From Plectrocnemia conspersa (Eukaryota; Arthropoda; Insecta; Trichoptera; Polycentropodidae), in contig VTFK01000216.1 of NCBI GenBank assembly GCA_009617715.1, positions 1-64,000 of the forward strand: a DNA stretch of 64,000 nt. The letters are read 5' to 3'. A model generated the notes under the pieces. That model had not been told where the DNA came from. It ran no database searches and was given only the letters and a program-made list of their open reading frames with translations. Numbering within the stretch: position 1 is the first letter of the stretch; each line of letters starts with the position of its first letter. Made by a program: the position numbers and the translations under genes. Shown piece by piece: positions 24,931 through 37,985 of the stretch.

Positions 24931-27900
24931 ACACAAAAACAATGATTTAACCACAAAATTTTAACTCTTATTCGCAAACAATTGATTAGACCCATTTTAT
25001 TACATTTATAATTTTTATTTTTATTTATTTAAAAATGATTCGTGTATTTCTTTGAATACCAAAGAAATGATAAAAACGTTTAGAGTAGTTGAGAAAATTG
25101 TAAACAATTTTTTTCTGTTAAAATAATAATCATGTAAAAATGGTTTTCTTTATACAAAAACTTCTTAAAAATGAATTGTATTACAAATGTGTAAACATTA
25201 ATTTATGATGCTTTTATTACATATTTTGTAAATTAAAATATAACGTGTTTGTACAAAATCGTGTTGATAATCAAAAACTGATAGCTCTGACTGATAATTC
25301 ATCTATGTATAATAAATCAAGGATTAATTCTAAGTATAACTATATAAATACTTTTGCACTCTTAAACAGAATAATACATATGCAAATGTATATATTCTTT
25401 ACCTACTTTAAACGCCATTAAAATAAACCTCCTATGTTTTTACCAAAATTTTATCATGTACAAAATATGATACTTATGAGAATTTGTTACATTAATAAAC
25501 ATATTGTAGTTCAAAAATAAATTATCCAAGATTAGCATGTGCTTCAATTATTTTAATCCCAAGAAATTTCTTCCGAAAAGTTTTCAGCGAAATTATATTG
25601 AAAATAGTACTTGAAAATTAAATTAATGAGCTTATTTTCCAATTAAAAAACTTGAATATAACATAATTAGAATCATGTGAATTAAAATATAAAATAAATT
25701 AAATTTAGTTTTTTATCATTAAGATACATTTTCATAACCCAATTCACCGGAAACTATGACTCTTTAAACACTATGGCCAAGACCATTAAAATTAACACCT
25801 AAGCAAACAAGCGTCATGCGCAGATGATAAGCATGTTTATACGACTAATGAAGTTCTTTGCTTCAAATGCATACATTCAAACTATAAAAATTTTTGACGC
25901 AAATGGTTAATTTTTACCCTTTGCTAAGTACAAGATAATATATGTTGAATACAATAACAGATAAACTGATGTATTCGACACTAAATTTGGAGAACTTTCG
26001 CAGTTGAATAAATAACACTGATAATTGATGAACTAGAATAAAATCTGATTTAAAAATAACGTCTAAATTACATGATAAATCATAATATAATTGTTCAAAA
26101 TTGTGCTTAAACTTGTTATCTTTTAAGCTCATCAACAAGGATTTTGAGGTAGTTTTGCATTTTTGTATAATTAACGTATTCGTTATCTATCTGAACCCTT
26201 CTTTTCCTCAGCCCTAATAATAGTTAACCGTAAATAATTGTCTAGTTATTCTAAGTATACAACTGTTTTTGCTTTTAGAGCGTAGCATCGCGCATTGCCA
26301 ATCTACAAATCTTGTCAATGTCAATAGTAAAATTTGAGTCAAAAAGTTGAGAGGAAATGACAAATATTTAATATGCCATTAATAACAATCAACTTCGCTC
26401 CATTCCCCCTGTCATTAAACAACACAGTAAAATTGGACATTTATCTTAATACTCATATTGTATGCCTAATGCACATAAAAGTCATAAATTCCGATTCTAC
26501 GAATAAAAAAACCCTCGGAGCATCGACGTGAAAAACCAGGATGCTGTAACATAAAAATTTATATCGGCCGTTTGCAAGTCCTCCCCATTAAAATATACAT
26601 ATGGATATTGGCTACAAGGTATAAGTATATGTATCTACATACACGTAAATATGAACGAGCTTAAATATACTAAGTAAATTTCCTAATTATTGTTAACTTA
26701 TATATGTATATTAAACGTGGGAAATAATTGTATAGATTCAGCTGAATAGAGAAGTTATCATAATAATAAAAACTATATATTTTTCATCATTGCATATGTA
26801 GTTTTCATTTGCTTTTAATGTATGACTAGAATGTATGTATAATAAATTAATGTTATTCCTGTGTATAACTTATAAATTATAATGCGACATTTTCCGTAGC
26901 GGTTTTTACATAATTCGCTCTTTCTTTATGAATCGTAAATTTGGGAAAATTCAGATAAGCATTTTGCCAAACGGGTCGAAGCTTTTGTTATAAATTAACA
27001 CTTTGTAAACGAGAACAATCGAAAGCCAAATTTTCTTTTAGTTCGTGAAAGGTTTCAGATCGCGGTTTGTATCTACTAATAAAAATAAATTTATTCAAGC
27101 GCGAAAGAGTCTTGATATAATGCCAAAAAATGTAAAATTTTATTTAACGTGATTTTATATTTCATATAAGGTATGTATGTCGTTTAATAATTTAGTTATG
27201 TTATAATATAATTTCCAAGTTGTCTACGTAGTTGTGGCCAGAAACTTACATTAAGTAGTTAAGAACAATAAGTATATGAAAAGTCCAACTTTATCTTTGT
27301 TGTTGAAAGATATTACATTACTAGAAGTATGTTTTTAATGAATTCACGTATAGTTTAACTAGCAATTTTTCTTATAGAATTAATTAAATGACACAAATAT
27401 TTGCTTATTATAAAAATACTTTATTTAAATACAAATAATGATTTATCGAACATAATTGTTATTTGTATTTATTGGAAGATATAACTTTTATAATAAGTTT
27501 TGAGTCATGTCACCTAACGAATATACTTTCGAAAACTCGGTGTATGATAATTTTATATATTCATGATTTTATACTATAAAGTAAAACTGCTTCTTATAAA
27601 AATATATGCATATATATAAACAAGAAGACAATATAAAGCATAACTATTTTTCTCCTATTATCTCACAGTAAATTCGTTGCCTTAAATTTGTATACCAACG
27701 TCTATTATTTACATGGTTTTAGACACTCATGGTTTTAGACATATCTAACATTATTCCAAGTACTTTATATTATATGTATGAAACAACATGTGCATAAAAT
27801 ACTAAAACTTATATAGAATTAAACAGGCAAATTTATTACACAATGTAGATACTGTAATATAATATTTTGAGTGAAAGAAAAATTATAGCGTTTTTATATT

Positions 27901-28230
27901 TTCATAACTTTATTTTGCGAATTAATATTATACAAAAACAGATTTAGTACTATTATTTTCTAATTTATCTGTTTCTCAGAATAAGTTACACCCATCATTC
28001 ATTTAAAGCAATAAACAAACTCATAGACTACAAGCTTAAAAAATAGACTTTAACGGTCACATCGATGTTATAAAATAATTTTGCTAGTCTTTTTTCATCA
28101 TATATCTAATTAATGATAGTTGAGCAAAATCTTGCAAATGTTGCTTTTACTGCTACATACTAATCAGTGAATAAATTCTTTGATAATTATAATTTTTTTG
28201 TCGATTCATTGAAAAAGTTAGGCCGTATCT
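24931..28230. other. AT-rich non-coding stretch
   Basis: Slightly GC-richer patches at about 26270-26600 and 26880-27120 have no coding frame. A 16-bp direct repeat built on CATGGTTTTAGACA lies at 27712-27742. Confidence 0.5.
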
Positions 28231-28237
28231 GTTGGTA

Positions 28238-28276
28238 GAGCTTTTGATGAAAACAATAGTATTTTCATCAAAGCTC
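28238..28276. repeat. Hairpin with 15-16 bp arms
   Basis: GAGCTTTTGATGAAAA (28238-28253) pairs with TTTTCATCAAAGCTC (28262-28276), with one bulged T and an 8-nt loop. It is shorter than a usual pre-miRNA stem. Confidence 0.7.
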
Positions 28277-28289
28277 TCGAATAAAACTT

Positions 28290-28784
28290 ATTTATTAAAA
28301 CAAATTATTTCTGCTACGCTTTCAAGACATCCTTAAATAAATTTATTATCAGTAAACAGGTTTTAATTGCTTGAGTTATTTTCTTTCATTTACAGAAATT
28401 ATGATAACTAATAACTTTTGCATTATTTCTTAGTGTGGGTGATTGCTTTTATTTTTTTAGCTAATATTTTTTTGCTCCGCGGGGAGAACTTTAATTTATA
28501 AGAAATAAATAAATTGTAAATAATATATTAGGTAGTTCAAAATTAATTTTGAAACATTAAAACTTTATGACTAAACTAATTTAAGAAATAAATGTCGTTT
28601 TTTAACTGAAACAGAAAAATCACTTTTAAATGTTAATTTCTATTTTTATGATTTAGAATTCAATTTCTTTCTAAGGTTATTACCTTACCGTTCGGTTAAT
28701 TTTTTAATTGCATTAGCATAAAGTTGGATGCTTTGATTAAAAATATGCCGATAGCCCCCTTTTCATATCGTCTGCATTTTTTTT
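28290..28784. other. AT-rich non-coding stretch
   Basis: No feature is recognised. It may include the decayed 3' end of the adjacent mariner copy. Confidence 0.45.
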
Positions 28785-29115
28785 TCATCTAGAAAGTATT
28801 GCATCGATCGAAGTCGGAACAAGCAAGATCTGGAGAATAAATTAGATGAGACAAAACCTTTAAGCCAAGTTTCTTTAATTTATCAAGAGTAAATTTCGTC
28901 ACATGGGGCCGCGCATTATCGTATTGTAGAACTGTGCAGTCTTTTTTACTTTCTCGAGCAAACTTTGAATCAGGTTTTTATTATTGTTTGGCTAGATTTA
29001 AGAGTTTCGTAATGCAAAATCCCTTTGGAATCCAACCAAACATACAAAATAACTTTTTTACAGTAAGCTTAGGCTTCAAGGTAAGTTTAACTGCTTGACA
29101 TTTGGATAACTACTG
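28785..29115 (-). pseudogene. mariner transposase relic (C-terminal catalytic half)
   Basis: The minus-strand translation contains LFCMFGWIPKGF, then YDNARPHVTKFTLDKL, then YSPDLACSDF. These match the mariner blocks WWDWKG, HDNARPH and YSPDLAPSDY, and the last two carry the second and third catalytic Asp of the D,D34D triad. In-frame stops after about 29000 show that it is inactive. No terminal inverted repeats were found around it. Confidence 0.85.
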
Positions 29116-29995
29116 TATTTTACGACGATCGTTAAATAAAAAGCATATAAGATGCAATTGTGTATAAAATGTTTACTTTGTAAAAATTCTGCCATGGTAA
29201 ATTTTGGGGCACAGTTTTTTTTATAATTACTAGATTTTTGAGTTTAGTTGTGCATTAACACAGATATAAAAAAAAGCATATTTAAAAAACAACTAAGTTA
29301 AATTTTAAATAACGACTTTCAATTCGAGAATACCTATTTTATATGTGGCTCATTTTACTTATCTGTACACTTTCACAATTATAAGGATAAAAGGTTTTCT
29401 GAGAAAGTATTTTTAATATACGCATATTTTCAGCATTAAGCTTAAATATACATAAAGAATAACAAGCAAAAGGAACCTGAGAACTTATATCTTTTGACAT
29501 ATTAACAATTTAAATTTTACTAATAATTGCTTAACAGCTTAACGCCCGAGGACTCGTATACAAGTCTTGAAAGAACATTTTTAGTGGCCGTGAACTCAAG
29601 CATGAGTCCTGCGTCATGCGCTTTCTTTTATTGAAAAAATAATGGGATACCATCACGTTTGTCTTTATATGGATAATCATAGATGATAGTATACTATTTT
29701 TACATATTATCAAATTAAAAAATAAATTATATTTTACTGCAAATTTTTGTAAAAAGAGTCGTTTTATCTCATTGGGACAATGAAACGTCGTTTTTGAATG
29801 TATGAACCATATTTATTTATTTCATATAAAAAATAATATTTTGTGTAACGCTTCAAAACCAATCCAATCAAAAAAAATCGAAACACACACATTGATAGTA
29901 CATCAATTAACAAAGTTTTTCAACCTAAAATTCTGTATGTTATAGCAAAATGAAAAAATAAAATCGTTACGGTATATGTAGATAAATTAGATAAC
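29116..29995. other. AT-rich non-coding stretch
   Basis: Nothing is recognised. A short GC-richer patch lies at about 29540-29630. Confidence 0.5.
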
Positions 29996-30250
29996 ACAGT
30001 AATCAAAGAAGCTCCAAAAAATATCATAAATGAACTTACGAATATTTTTACCGGATGTTTGAAATTTTGAAATATTCCACCATTTGGAAAACCGCAATGA
30101 TTCACAGATTAAGAAACCAAGAGGAAAAAACTACAATTTGGATAAATTATCGCCGTATTAGCTTATTGCCGTCATAAGGTAAAATAATTGAAAAAAAAAT
30201 ATTATTACGCCTAACAGAATCTCTAAGGAATAAAATCATGAACGAATAAA
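29996..30250 (+). pseudogene. Jockey-type LINE reverse-transcriptase relic
   Basis: The plus-strand frames give IKEAPKNIINELTNIF..CL, then PPFWKTAMIHRL, then NYRRISLLPS.GKIIEKKIL. This matches the Jockey order (...L..IFN.CL....FP..WK.A.I.P..KPGK...SYRPISLLP.LGKL.EK.LL). Stops and the abrupt end show that it is inactive. Confidence 0.8.
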
Positions 30251-30575
30251 TATGTATTATTTCATTCTTAATATTTTAGTGTAAATTTAAAATGGTTGTA
30301 AAGGTTACAAACCAGTTATTTATAATTTAATAATATGAATGTTTAAATGCTTCTAAAAATTTTTGTATAAACGATTTATAACAAATATCCGTTTATAATA
30401 TAATATAATTTGCACTCACCAAATTTTTCGGCGTCCTTTTTATGCTTACAACTGGTACTGGTACACAACACATTTATTTTCACCATTACACTTTTAAACC
30501 ACACTATATCACTATTTATATTTATTTTTATTATTTACACTTTTTTTCATTTACACTATTCACATTGTTTAATAC
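30251..30575. other. AT-rich stretch
   Basis: It contains only low-complexity frames rich in Phe, Ile, His and Leu on the plus strand. It is the likely decayed 3' flank of the piggyBac-like relic. Confidence 0.5.
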
Positions 30576-30812
30576 TTATAAAAACATTTCACAACTTCTG
30601 CACATGTATGCTGTATCTTTCTTTATTACATATACAGAACAAACACGACATTTTATTCTCACATATTTTTCTTCACTATTTATTTTTAATGGCTGATGGT
30701 TTTTTAGCTTATCCGAAAGCCTTTCTGTTGGATCGACAGCACGGGCACGGCAAGCTGTGATAGAAACTGGTAAAATGTCCTCAGAATCGATAGATTTCAC
30801 TGAATTCTGCAT
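30576..30812 (-). pseudogene. piggyBac-like transposase, C-terminal cysteine-rich domain relic
   Basis: The 78-residue minus-strand frame has DPTERLSDKL, then KCRVCSVYVIKKDTAYMCRSCEMFL. This fits the piggyBac C-terminal zinc-binding domain (RRC.VC.....R..T.Y.C..C...LC...CF..YH), and the first two CxxC pairs are intact. The frame stops before the final cysteines. No DDD catalytic domain is visible upstream, so only the tail survives. Confidence 0.7.
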
Positions 30813-31580
30813 CCATCTTTTAGCCTTTACTCAAACGAAAATCTTTGAATTTAATTCAACTGTTACGATTTAAATTTTTCTATACACTGAACGAATAAAA
30901 CAATGCGCATTGAAGTAAATAAAAAAAAAACATTTTTTGTTGATTCTATTGTTTTTTGAAATATTAAATAACTAGGTCGAGATCGGCGCGATTAAGACCT
31001 TATATATTTATTACAGTCCATTATACATTGATGCTTATATATTGTAAGGACGGTCATTTGGTTTTTTTCCCCGTGTCTATTATCTGTATGTTATGAAAAG
31101 TAGATATCATTCTGAAATCTCTTTTCTTATTTTTTCTAAATTTAAATAAACGTTTTATTTTTTCTGCTATGTTTCATCTGTAAGAACCTTCATTTTATAT
31201 TTTTGAGATTATGGCAGACCCTTATTTTTCAGTTTACTTACTGTCACATCATTAAATTGTGCAGTTTTTTTAAATTAAAAATAAAAATCAAAAATCGCTA
31301 TAGATGTTTTCCCTAATGCGATTTCTGAATCGAGTATAGAAAGATAAAATAAATGTTTATAAATATGTCTAAATCTTAATATAAGTTTTACAGTAAGTAA
31401 TACAAAAGACTAATCGTATCGCAATTTTTATTCTGCTTAGTAAAGATAAACTGATTCAATGTGTGATTATTTTAATGGCAATCGTAAAACAAACTACTTT
31501 TAAGACAAACTAAGTATCCTCGAAAAAAAATACAATTGTTATATAAATAAAATCCTTTCCAAACAATTACCACTTAAGGC
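30813..31580. other. AT-rich non-coding stretch
   Basis: The body of the piggyBac-like transposase would be expected here on the minus strand, but it is not recognisable. Confidence 0.45.
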
Positions 31581-31827
31581 GAACCATACATGGAAAGCTA
31601 CACCATTTTCCGGTTTCGTAAAAGATCGCCTCTTCCTGCCTATCCGGTTTACTTCCGTCTTCCTCTTCAGGGTTGCCACACGCACGACGAATAACTTTGG
31701 TCGAAACGACGAATTTAATAAGTGGACCTGAAACGTTATGAGCGCGAGCTTTTAGCCAGGAACCTGTTCGTTTTTTGTTTATAGTCTCACAGGGTGTTCC
31801 GGAAGCAGCACTCGGGGACAAACACAT
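31567..31827 (-). CDS. Candidate coding segment (conserved KVIRRACGNPE motif), gene status uncertain
   Basis: An 86-residue minus-strand frame lies in a GC-rich island. Its part KVIRRACGNPEEEDGSK (about 31708 down to 31660) recurs at 48411-48460 as KVIRRACGNPEQENGSK. Four of the six nucleotide differences between them are synonymous, which suggests descent from a translated sequence. TTTCAG at 31732 down to 31727 on the minus strand could be the acceptor of an exon that starts just after it. The VIRRACG pattern weakly recalls insect Ly6-like proteins; this is speculation. The frame ends at a stop at 31569 down to 31567. It could be a real exon, a pseudogene or a mobile-element fragment. Confidence 0.35.
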   Translation of the reverse strand: MCLSPSAASGTPCETINKKRTGSWLKARAHNVSGPLIKFVVSTKVIRRACGNPEEEDGSKPDRQEEAIFYETGKWCSFPCMVRLKW

Positions 31828-31859
31828 CCTCTATCTCGGTCACGCACAACCTGTATAAA

Positions 31860-34800
31860 TCACAAAGGCTTGATATTAAATTTCACGCCTGAAAACTGGT
31901 GTTCGATAAAATTTTGTTTGCTGTATATTCCCAATAAATGGCACGTATTTCATATATTCTAAGAGAAGTTTACGATAGATCGTTGGAATTTAATTTGAAC
32001 TTATATTATTTATCAAATCAACTAAAAGTTGACAATATAACAACATCTTAAATTCCAGTAAACTTTCAAATATTGTAAAATAACAATGCAATAAGAGAAT
32101 TAGCATAAAACAATCACAGCATTAATAATAAACACATTTAATCGCAAATATAACATAATTATTTTATTAAAATCATTACAATGAAATTAGTATATGTAGT
32201 TAAACCCTATGCGTTGTTATATAAACAATATTTCAAACACTAATTGGTTGTTACTTACTTAGTATTTTAAATGTAAATAGACGTAGACAAAGCTAATTCG
32301 TTGTAAATAATTATTGTGCAGCAATCAGTCGAACTGTGTGTATAATTATTGTTATGTATATAAATTCTCGTAGCCTTGTTTGCATCTAAAGAACGCTGTT
32401 GTATCCAAGGATCAGGTTTAACTGGATTCCGGACGTCATAGTTGAACCAAGGTTGACGTGAAGAGAGTAATGGCTGCTTTTTCAGATTTCTCCATCTCGA
32501 TGTTTGGCGTTTTTCTATCTAGTTTTTTTTTTTTTTTTTTATGTATAGACAAGTTCCGAATTAAAATGTCTATATACTTTTATTCACTTGCCCAGCCAGA
32601 CGTAGGTTTAGGGCTCGCCCACTTTTCACTGCAGCGGCCAATTGAAAAGATTTAGGGATGAAACTAAATTTTTATTATACGTCAGTTTTCTTGATAAAGC
32701 TTTCGCGTTTCCTGACCGTTCAAGTTAAAACGAGTTGCGATACAAACAAAAACTATTTTATATTATATACTGCATTAAAGAAGTATGTTTTGATAATGTA
32801 TAATAATATTACCTCGCATATTACAATTAAGTGGGAACAGTTTATAAATATTAAGGGTTAGATAATATATACTATAAATCATAAATAAATTATATTACTC
32901 TTGGGTATTATAGAAAACACACGGTTAATTTACAAACCTTTATTTTTAAATGCATATGTTTAAAGGTTAATATTTATAACAATGATATAAAATAGAATTT
33001 CTGTAAGACCGAAATAAATTATTAACCTTATAAATGAACAATGGGTTTAAATGTTGTACTATTTGCATAATAATAATTTATATAGATATTACTTTAAATA
33101 CATCTCTTTATGTAAATACTATACAGTAGATTGTATTTTTTTTTTTGAAATAATTTAACTGATGATATGATTAGTATATTTAGATGATTAAATATTAGCA
33201 TTGTACGATGTAATTATTTAATATACAAATATACTAAGTAGGTATATTTTTTTTATTTTCCGCCTACTCGAAAACACACTTGAAACTTCTAAGGTACTCG
33301 CGGAGAGAATGACTACTTTTTTTTTATTCTTTCTCATTTAAGTTAAAAGCGATATACACGCGGATACAAATTTCCGACTCGAGAGGAGAGAACACGTTTA
33401 AGAAGTTTTAAGTGAAATTTGAATACAAGAGTGTGCTCTCGCTGAAATTTTAAAATTTACGACAAGCCTTAACTCAAAGCCTTTACCATAAAAGTGTACC
33501 TACGTGCGAAAAAATATATTATGTATGTATAAATACATTTTTAATATCGAGAAAAATATGACAAAAATCTGACGTCTCCATCAAATGATATCAAATAAGT
33601 AATTTCAAAGTTTGCATCATACATGTAAGAATAATTTAATATTATATATAATAAATCAAAAACTTACAATTTAATCTTAATAAAAATTAAATAATTTAAA
33701 CTTGTAATATCAATATTTACGTTTGATAAAGTGCTTTATATTTTTTAGTTTGTCATACTATTTGGCTATATAGTACGTGATTCACAACTGAGTAATTAAT
33801 CATTTCTATTATGAATTCCTCTGGATGAATTTTTGACAGTCGACTTTCAACATGCCATAATTTATAGCGCAAATAATTCATAGGTCAAAAAGCACATAAA
33901 AAATATCGACCGCTACGTAGTATATATAATTATAAGTGATACTTAAAACTTTTAAGCACCAGACTAGATTCTGGTAATTATTTAACTTTTAACGACTTTT
34001 TAAAAATGGTTAGCAGGATTTAATAAGTTTTTAATAAAAAGGACATTTTATATGTCGATTTTATATAAAAGTGATTTGCAAAGTAGTTATATATGATCTC
34101 TAATAACTAAATAATTTATTCTTAATTTAGAGTATAACTTTACTTATATTTTAAATAAATAAAATGAAATCAAATTGTTTTTTCATTTAAAAATTTTGTT
34201 TTCATTTAAAAATTTTGTTTCGAAATTGTTTTTAATGAAATATATCTTAAGACCCAAGAGGTTCATTAGTTAGTTCAAGTTGTTACACTTTCTTCCATTG
34301 CTCTTTTTTATATAACATTGATTATAATATGATTATTGAATTAGCAAACATGCATTTAATTATTTTTTAATAATTTTCCTAATATAAATTATGTTATTAT
34401 AGATTTATTTAATAAGAAAAATAAAAACCTTACATTATTTGATTAAGAAGAATCATATTCTATGTGTAAATAACAATGATCTTCAATCATTGCCATTATG
34501 ATTTTCAAGATAACCATAAAAATATATTAAAATAGTTTGAGGTTTAAAATAACAATCTATTATATTTGGTTGAAATTATATTTTTCTAGTTATTGGTCTA
34601 AGAGCCGCAATAATGGCAAGCCCTTTAAAACCAAATTTTGAAATGTATAGATATGTTTAGCGCTTGGTTACTAATACATACTTTTTCATTTTATAAATGT
34701 GATGAATTAATCGTCCAAGTATTAATAATACAATTAACTATGTATTATTGTTATTATTTTTAAATTTTTTATCTCCTGAAATATATCTGTATACATTTTC

Positions 34801-36916
34801 TCGCCTTTGTTTTGATTCAGTAATCATTTATTAATATAGCTGTATCGTTAGCTTATATATGTACCTACATAGATAATCGCATATACGTATATTTTAGGAT
34901 TTCGTTTGTATTGTATATATATTATGTATATATACATACAATATTAAGAGAAATGGCCTGAGTAAACTCAGTAATATTGTATTTGTAATGTTTGCAATTT
35001 AAACTGTAGTGCCGCACGTATCAAAAGCTTCTTCTACATTTATGATGATAAAAGCACGTATATTTTTTTTCACAAAAATGCTTCATTCAATTATTTAGTT
35101 ATTTCATTTTAAGCGCGTTAATAATATATTTTAATACATAACAATAATAACGTATTCTCTTTCACCCATTCACGGCCTAATAATATATGTTATATCGCAA
35201 TATTACCTTAAATTCAACATAGCATATCAATTAGGAATTCTAACATATATGGCAAAACAACATTCAATCTCTTTCTCTCCACTAAAATTCCCGGCTCCCA
35301 CTAAAACAACACCATATAGCACTAAAGCAACAATTTACCGCAGAGCTTCGATTTATATGTAATATTACACGCTGATAGCAAATCATTATTTTGTGAACGA
35401 CCATTAAGAATCGTGGCGATGCAATAATTTTTTTTAAGATTCGTTGCTATAAAAACTCATCGATTTGGTCAAATAAAATGTTATAAAAAACGGAAAAATA
35501 GAATCTATTGTGACAGCATAAATAATAAAAAAATGTGTATATTGTATAGTTCAATCTAAAAAAGTTTTTTTTTTTTTTTTTAATTATCGATTTTCTATAA
35601 TGGTATTGAATTATTGATATTTTTTTTGTATCTCAGAATCTTTAGTTTTTTTATTAATCATCTTATTATGGTCAAATTTTCTTTGTTAATTACCAACTGT
35701 TTGGCTAACATGCTTATAGTAATACTTATATATGTTTTTCTAATAAAATAAACGATACAAAAATGTCAACTTTTTTTAAACGAAAATAAATATGAAAACA
35801 TTTTTTAATTTAAAGACTATACAGGCCGCGCCGTTACACGATTAAACTTTACTAGATGACAGAATTAATAAAATAATGTTTGAAATAAATACAATTTGAA
35901 TAAAATATTTGTTAAGAAGGTTGAGAAATCCTGCATTTTAATAAAAAAAAATAGTTTGCGACTTAGAATACTTGATGAATATGGCACAAGGGTTGTGTCA
36001 TCGGACAGTAACTGTTGGCGGAAACATGGCACGATCATCATTTAATAAAATTAACACGTACCAAATAAAATAATAATTTTAATACAATTCAAAAATAAAA
36101 TAATATGATTTCCAACCAAACTTATATATTTTTAAGACACCTGTATAAGAGGGAATATAAACATTATCCATTTATATTTTTCTTAAAATTCCTACAAGGT
36201 ATTGTTGGGGTATGATTTTCTTAAGTTGCGTCTACGAGTGTACTTCTTATCTACAAGTTGTAGGTAGTGGATATTCACAATCCGGAGATGTTGGAAGAAC
36301 TTTGCCTTTGTTTGTCACCAAATTACCAGCGCTTGTGTTAAAGTATTATTTTAAGAACATAAATTTTTGACAACTCCGCAATATTTACAAGAATCTGACA
36401 TTTTAAATATCCGTCAAATAGTATTTGGTGAACGTATTACGGTCTAGCTATTATTATCAGATCGTTTCAGTATTTTTCAAAGTGTGGGTTAAATGAGTTA
36501 AAAATTAAAACGTGTAATAGTTTTAATAATCAATCAATTTTTTTTAAATGGAGGATGAATACATATACCGTTTAAATCATTTAAATTGTTAAGGAGAAGC
36601 GAGGAATATTTCAAACAGGAGAATTGGTAATCTCGTATTTCTCCGACAATATATAAGTCAAAACGCCATCAATCTATCTTCATTTCCTGCTTATCACTTA
36701 ACGTCACTTAGGGAAAAGCTTTTACGAACATCGACATGAAACGGTTCACCACAATATTAATTTGCTCAAAATGTAACCACTAATTAACCAAAAATCGTTC
36801 TGTATTTGTTTTCGTTATACTAAACATCTTTCAGATGCTTAAATAACGTCTATTTGATACTACATCGTCAATGTATACAAACTACTTCTGGTATAGTTTA
36901 TAATTTACTGCAAATA
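31860..36916. other. Long AT-rich non-coding stretch
   Basis: It contains T runs at about 32522 and 35562, two 19-bp tandem copies of TTTTCATTTAAAAATTTTG at 34180-34217, and a mildly GC-richer patch at 33260-33480. No exon or element relic is recognised. Confidence 0.5.
34180..34217. repeat. Tandem duplication, 2 x 19 bp
   Basis: There are two adjacent exact copies of TTTTCATTTAAAAATTTTG. Confidence 0.85.
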
Positions 36917-36955
36917 TAAATACACCAAGTTTTTATTAACAACTTGGTGTATTTA
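36917..36955. repeat. Perfect hairpin, 15-bp arms
   Basis: TAAATACACCAAGTT (36917-36931) and AACTTGGTGTATTTA (36941-36955) are exact reverse complements with a 9-nt loop. A second palindrome lies 93 bp downstream. Confidence 0.85.
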
Positions 36956-37047
36956 AAATGTTTGTATTTATATATATTTAGTTTTAAAATATTGATTGTG
37001 TTAGCCTTTTATTTAATTATTAATTAAATTAGCACAAAAGATTATAA

Positions 37048-37068
37048 ATGTTAGTTATTAACTAACAT
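37048..37068. repeat. Palindrome, 9-bp arms
   Basis: ATGTTAGTT and AACTAACAT flank a 3-nt centre. Confidence 0.85.
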
Positions 37069-37610
37069 CGGTAAGAGTTGTTAAATCTCAGATGAACCTC
37101 TGTGTTTTTATTTGCTATGTGATATAAATTACATACATATAATAGATATAAATTTACGTACATAGAAAAAATATATATATATATTTTAAAAAACAAATAT
37201 TTACATTTAAAAAATAAAAAATTTTAAATAAAATCACAAAGTTTGAAGTAAAAATACTAACTTTTTTAAGTAATATATTAATGAAAATCTACAAAAAAAT
37301 AATAAACACCCAATTTAAGCGTTAAAATAATATTAAATCTAATCTATCATGTTATTGAATATTTAAGGTAAAAAAATAAAACGCCAAATAATAATAAGCT
37401 AAATGTAACTAAAAAAAAGTCTGTCCCATATGTACATAAATAAATAAAAAATGCAAATATTATAACTTAAGGAAAAAAGGCTGTGCGGAGCCCCTAACAT
37501 TTTTTACCGCAGGCCGCCACGGCTCTTGAAGATAAATAAATGAAATGAAGAGTTTCCATTCTTGCTATTTTCTTTTGTCAACTATGCTATGCAACCCACA
37601 AACTCTCCTT
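37069..37610. other. AT-rich non-coding stretch
   Basis: Nothing is recognised. Confidence 0.55.
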
Positions 37611-37985
37611 TAAAACGTTCCTTCGCCTGCATAATTTTATCCTCTGTGTCTACCCCCTCGCCCCCAAATGTGAAACAGAATCCGATAGCAATCCATTAAA
37701 CGTCAATTTGTCTTATGGGACTGACCTGTCAGGAACTACGCTTAATGACTCGGAACTAGAAAAGGTGAAAAAAAAACATCCAGGAAAACCAATATGTCCG
37801 CGCCAATATATCACACCTTTCGCGCCGACGCTGTGTGATTTATCTGTTGACGTTGAAACTTATTACGGAAGTGTATACGGCTCTGTGCACGCGGTCAGAT
37901 TTATGTTATGTGGGGGCAGATTTATGCCGTTCAGGGATCACACGCCGCGATGGATGCGGTCCTGTTTGACATTTCATTTAAAAGT
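37610..37985. other. GC-rich island with an open plus-strand frame
   Basis: The frame at 37708-38061 is open for 117 codons. Its first ~90 codons lie in clearly GC-richer, CpG-containing DNA and then run into AT-rich sequence. The peptide (containing KKKHPGKPICPRQY and RFMPFRDHTPRWM) is not recognised. It may be a decayed exon or a regulatory island. Confidence 0.3.

Noticed and set aside
30410..30760. Overlapping plus-strand frames of 116 and 84 codons rich in Phe, His and Leu
   Set aside because: They are antisense shadows of the AT-rich flank and of the piggyBac-like relic on the minus strand.
34180..34217. Start of a CRISPR-like array
   Set aside because: There are only two directly adjacent copies without spacers in a eukaryotic sequence; it is a simple tandem duplication.
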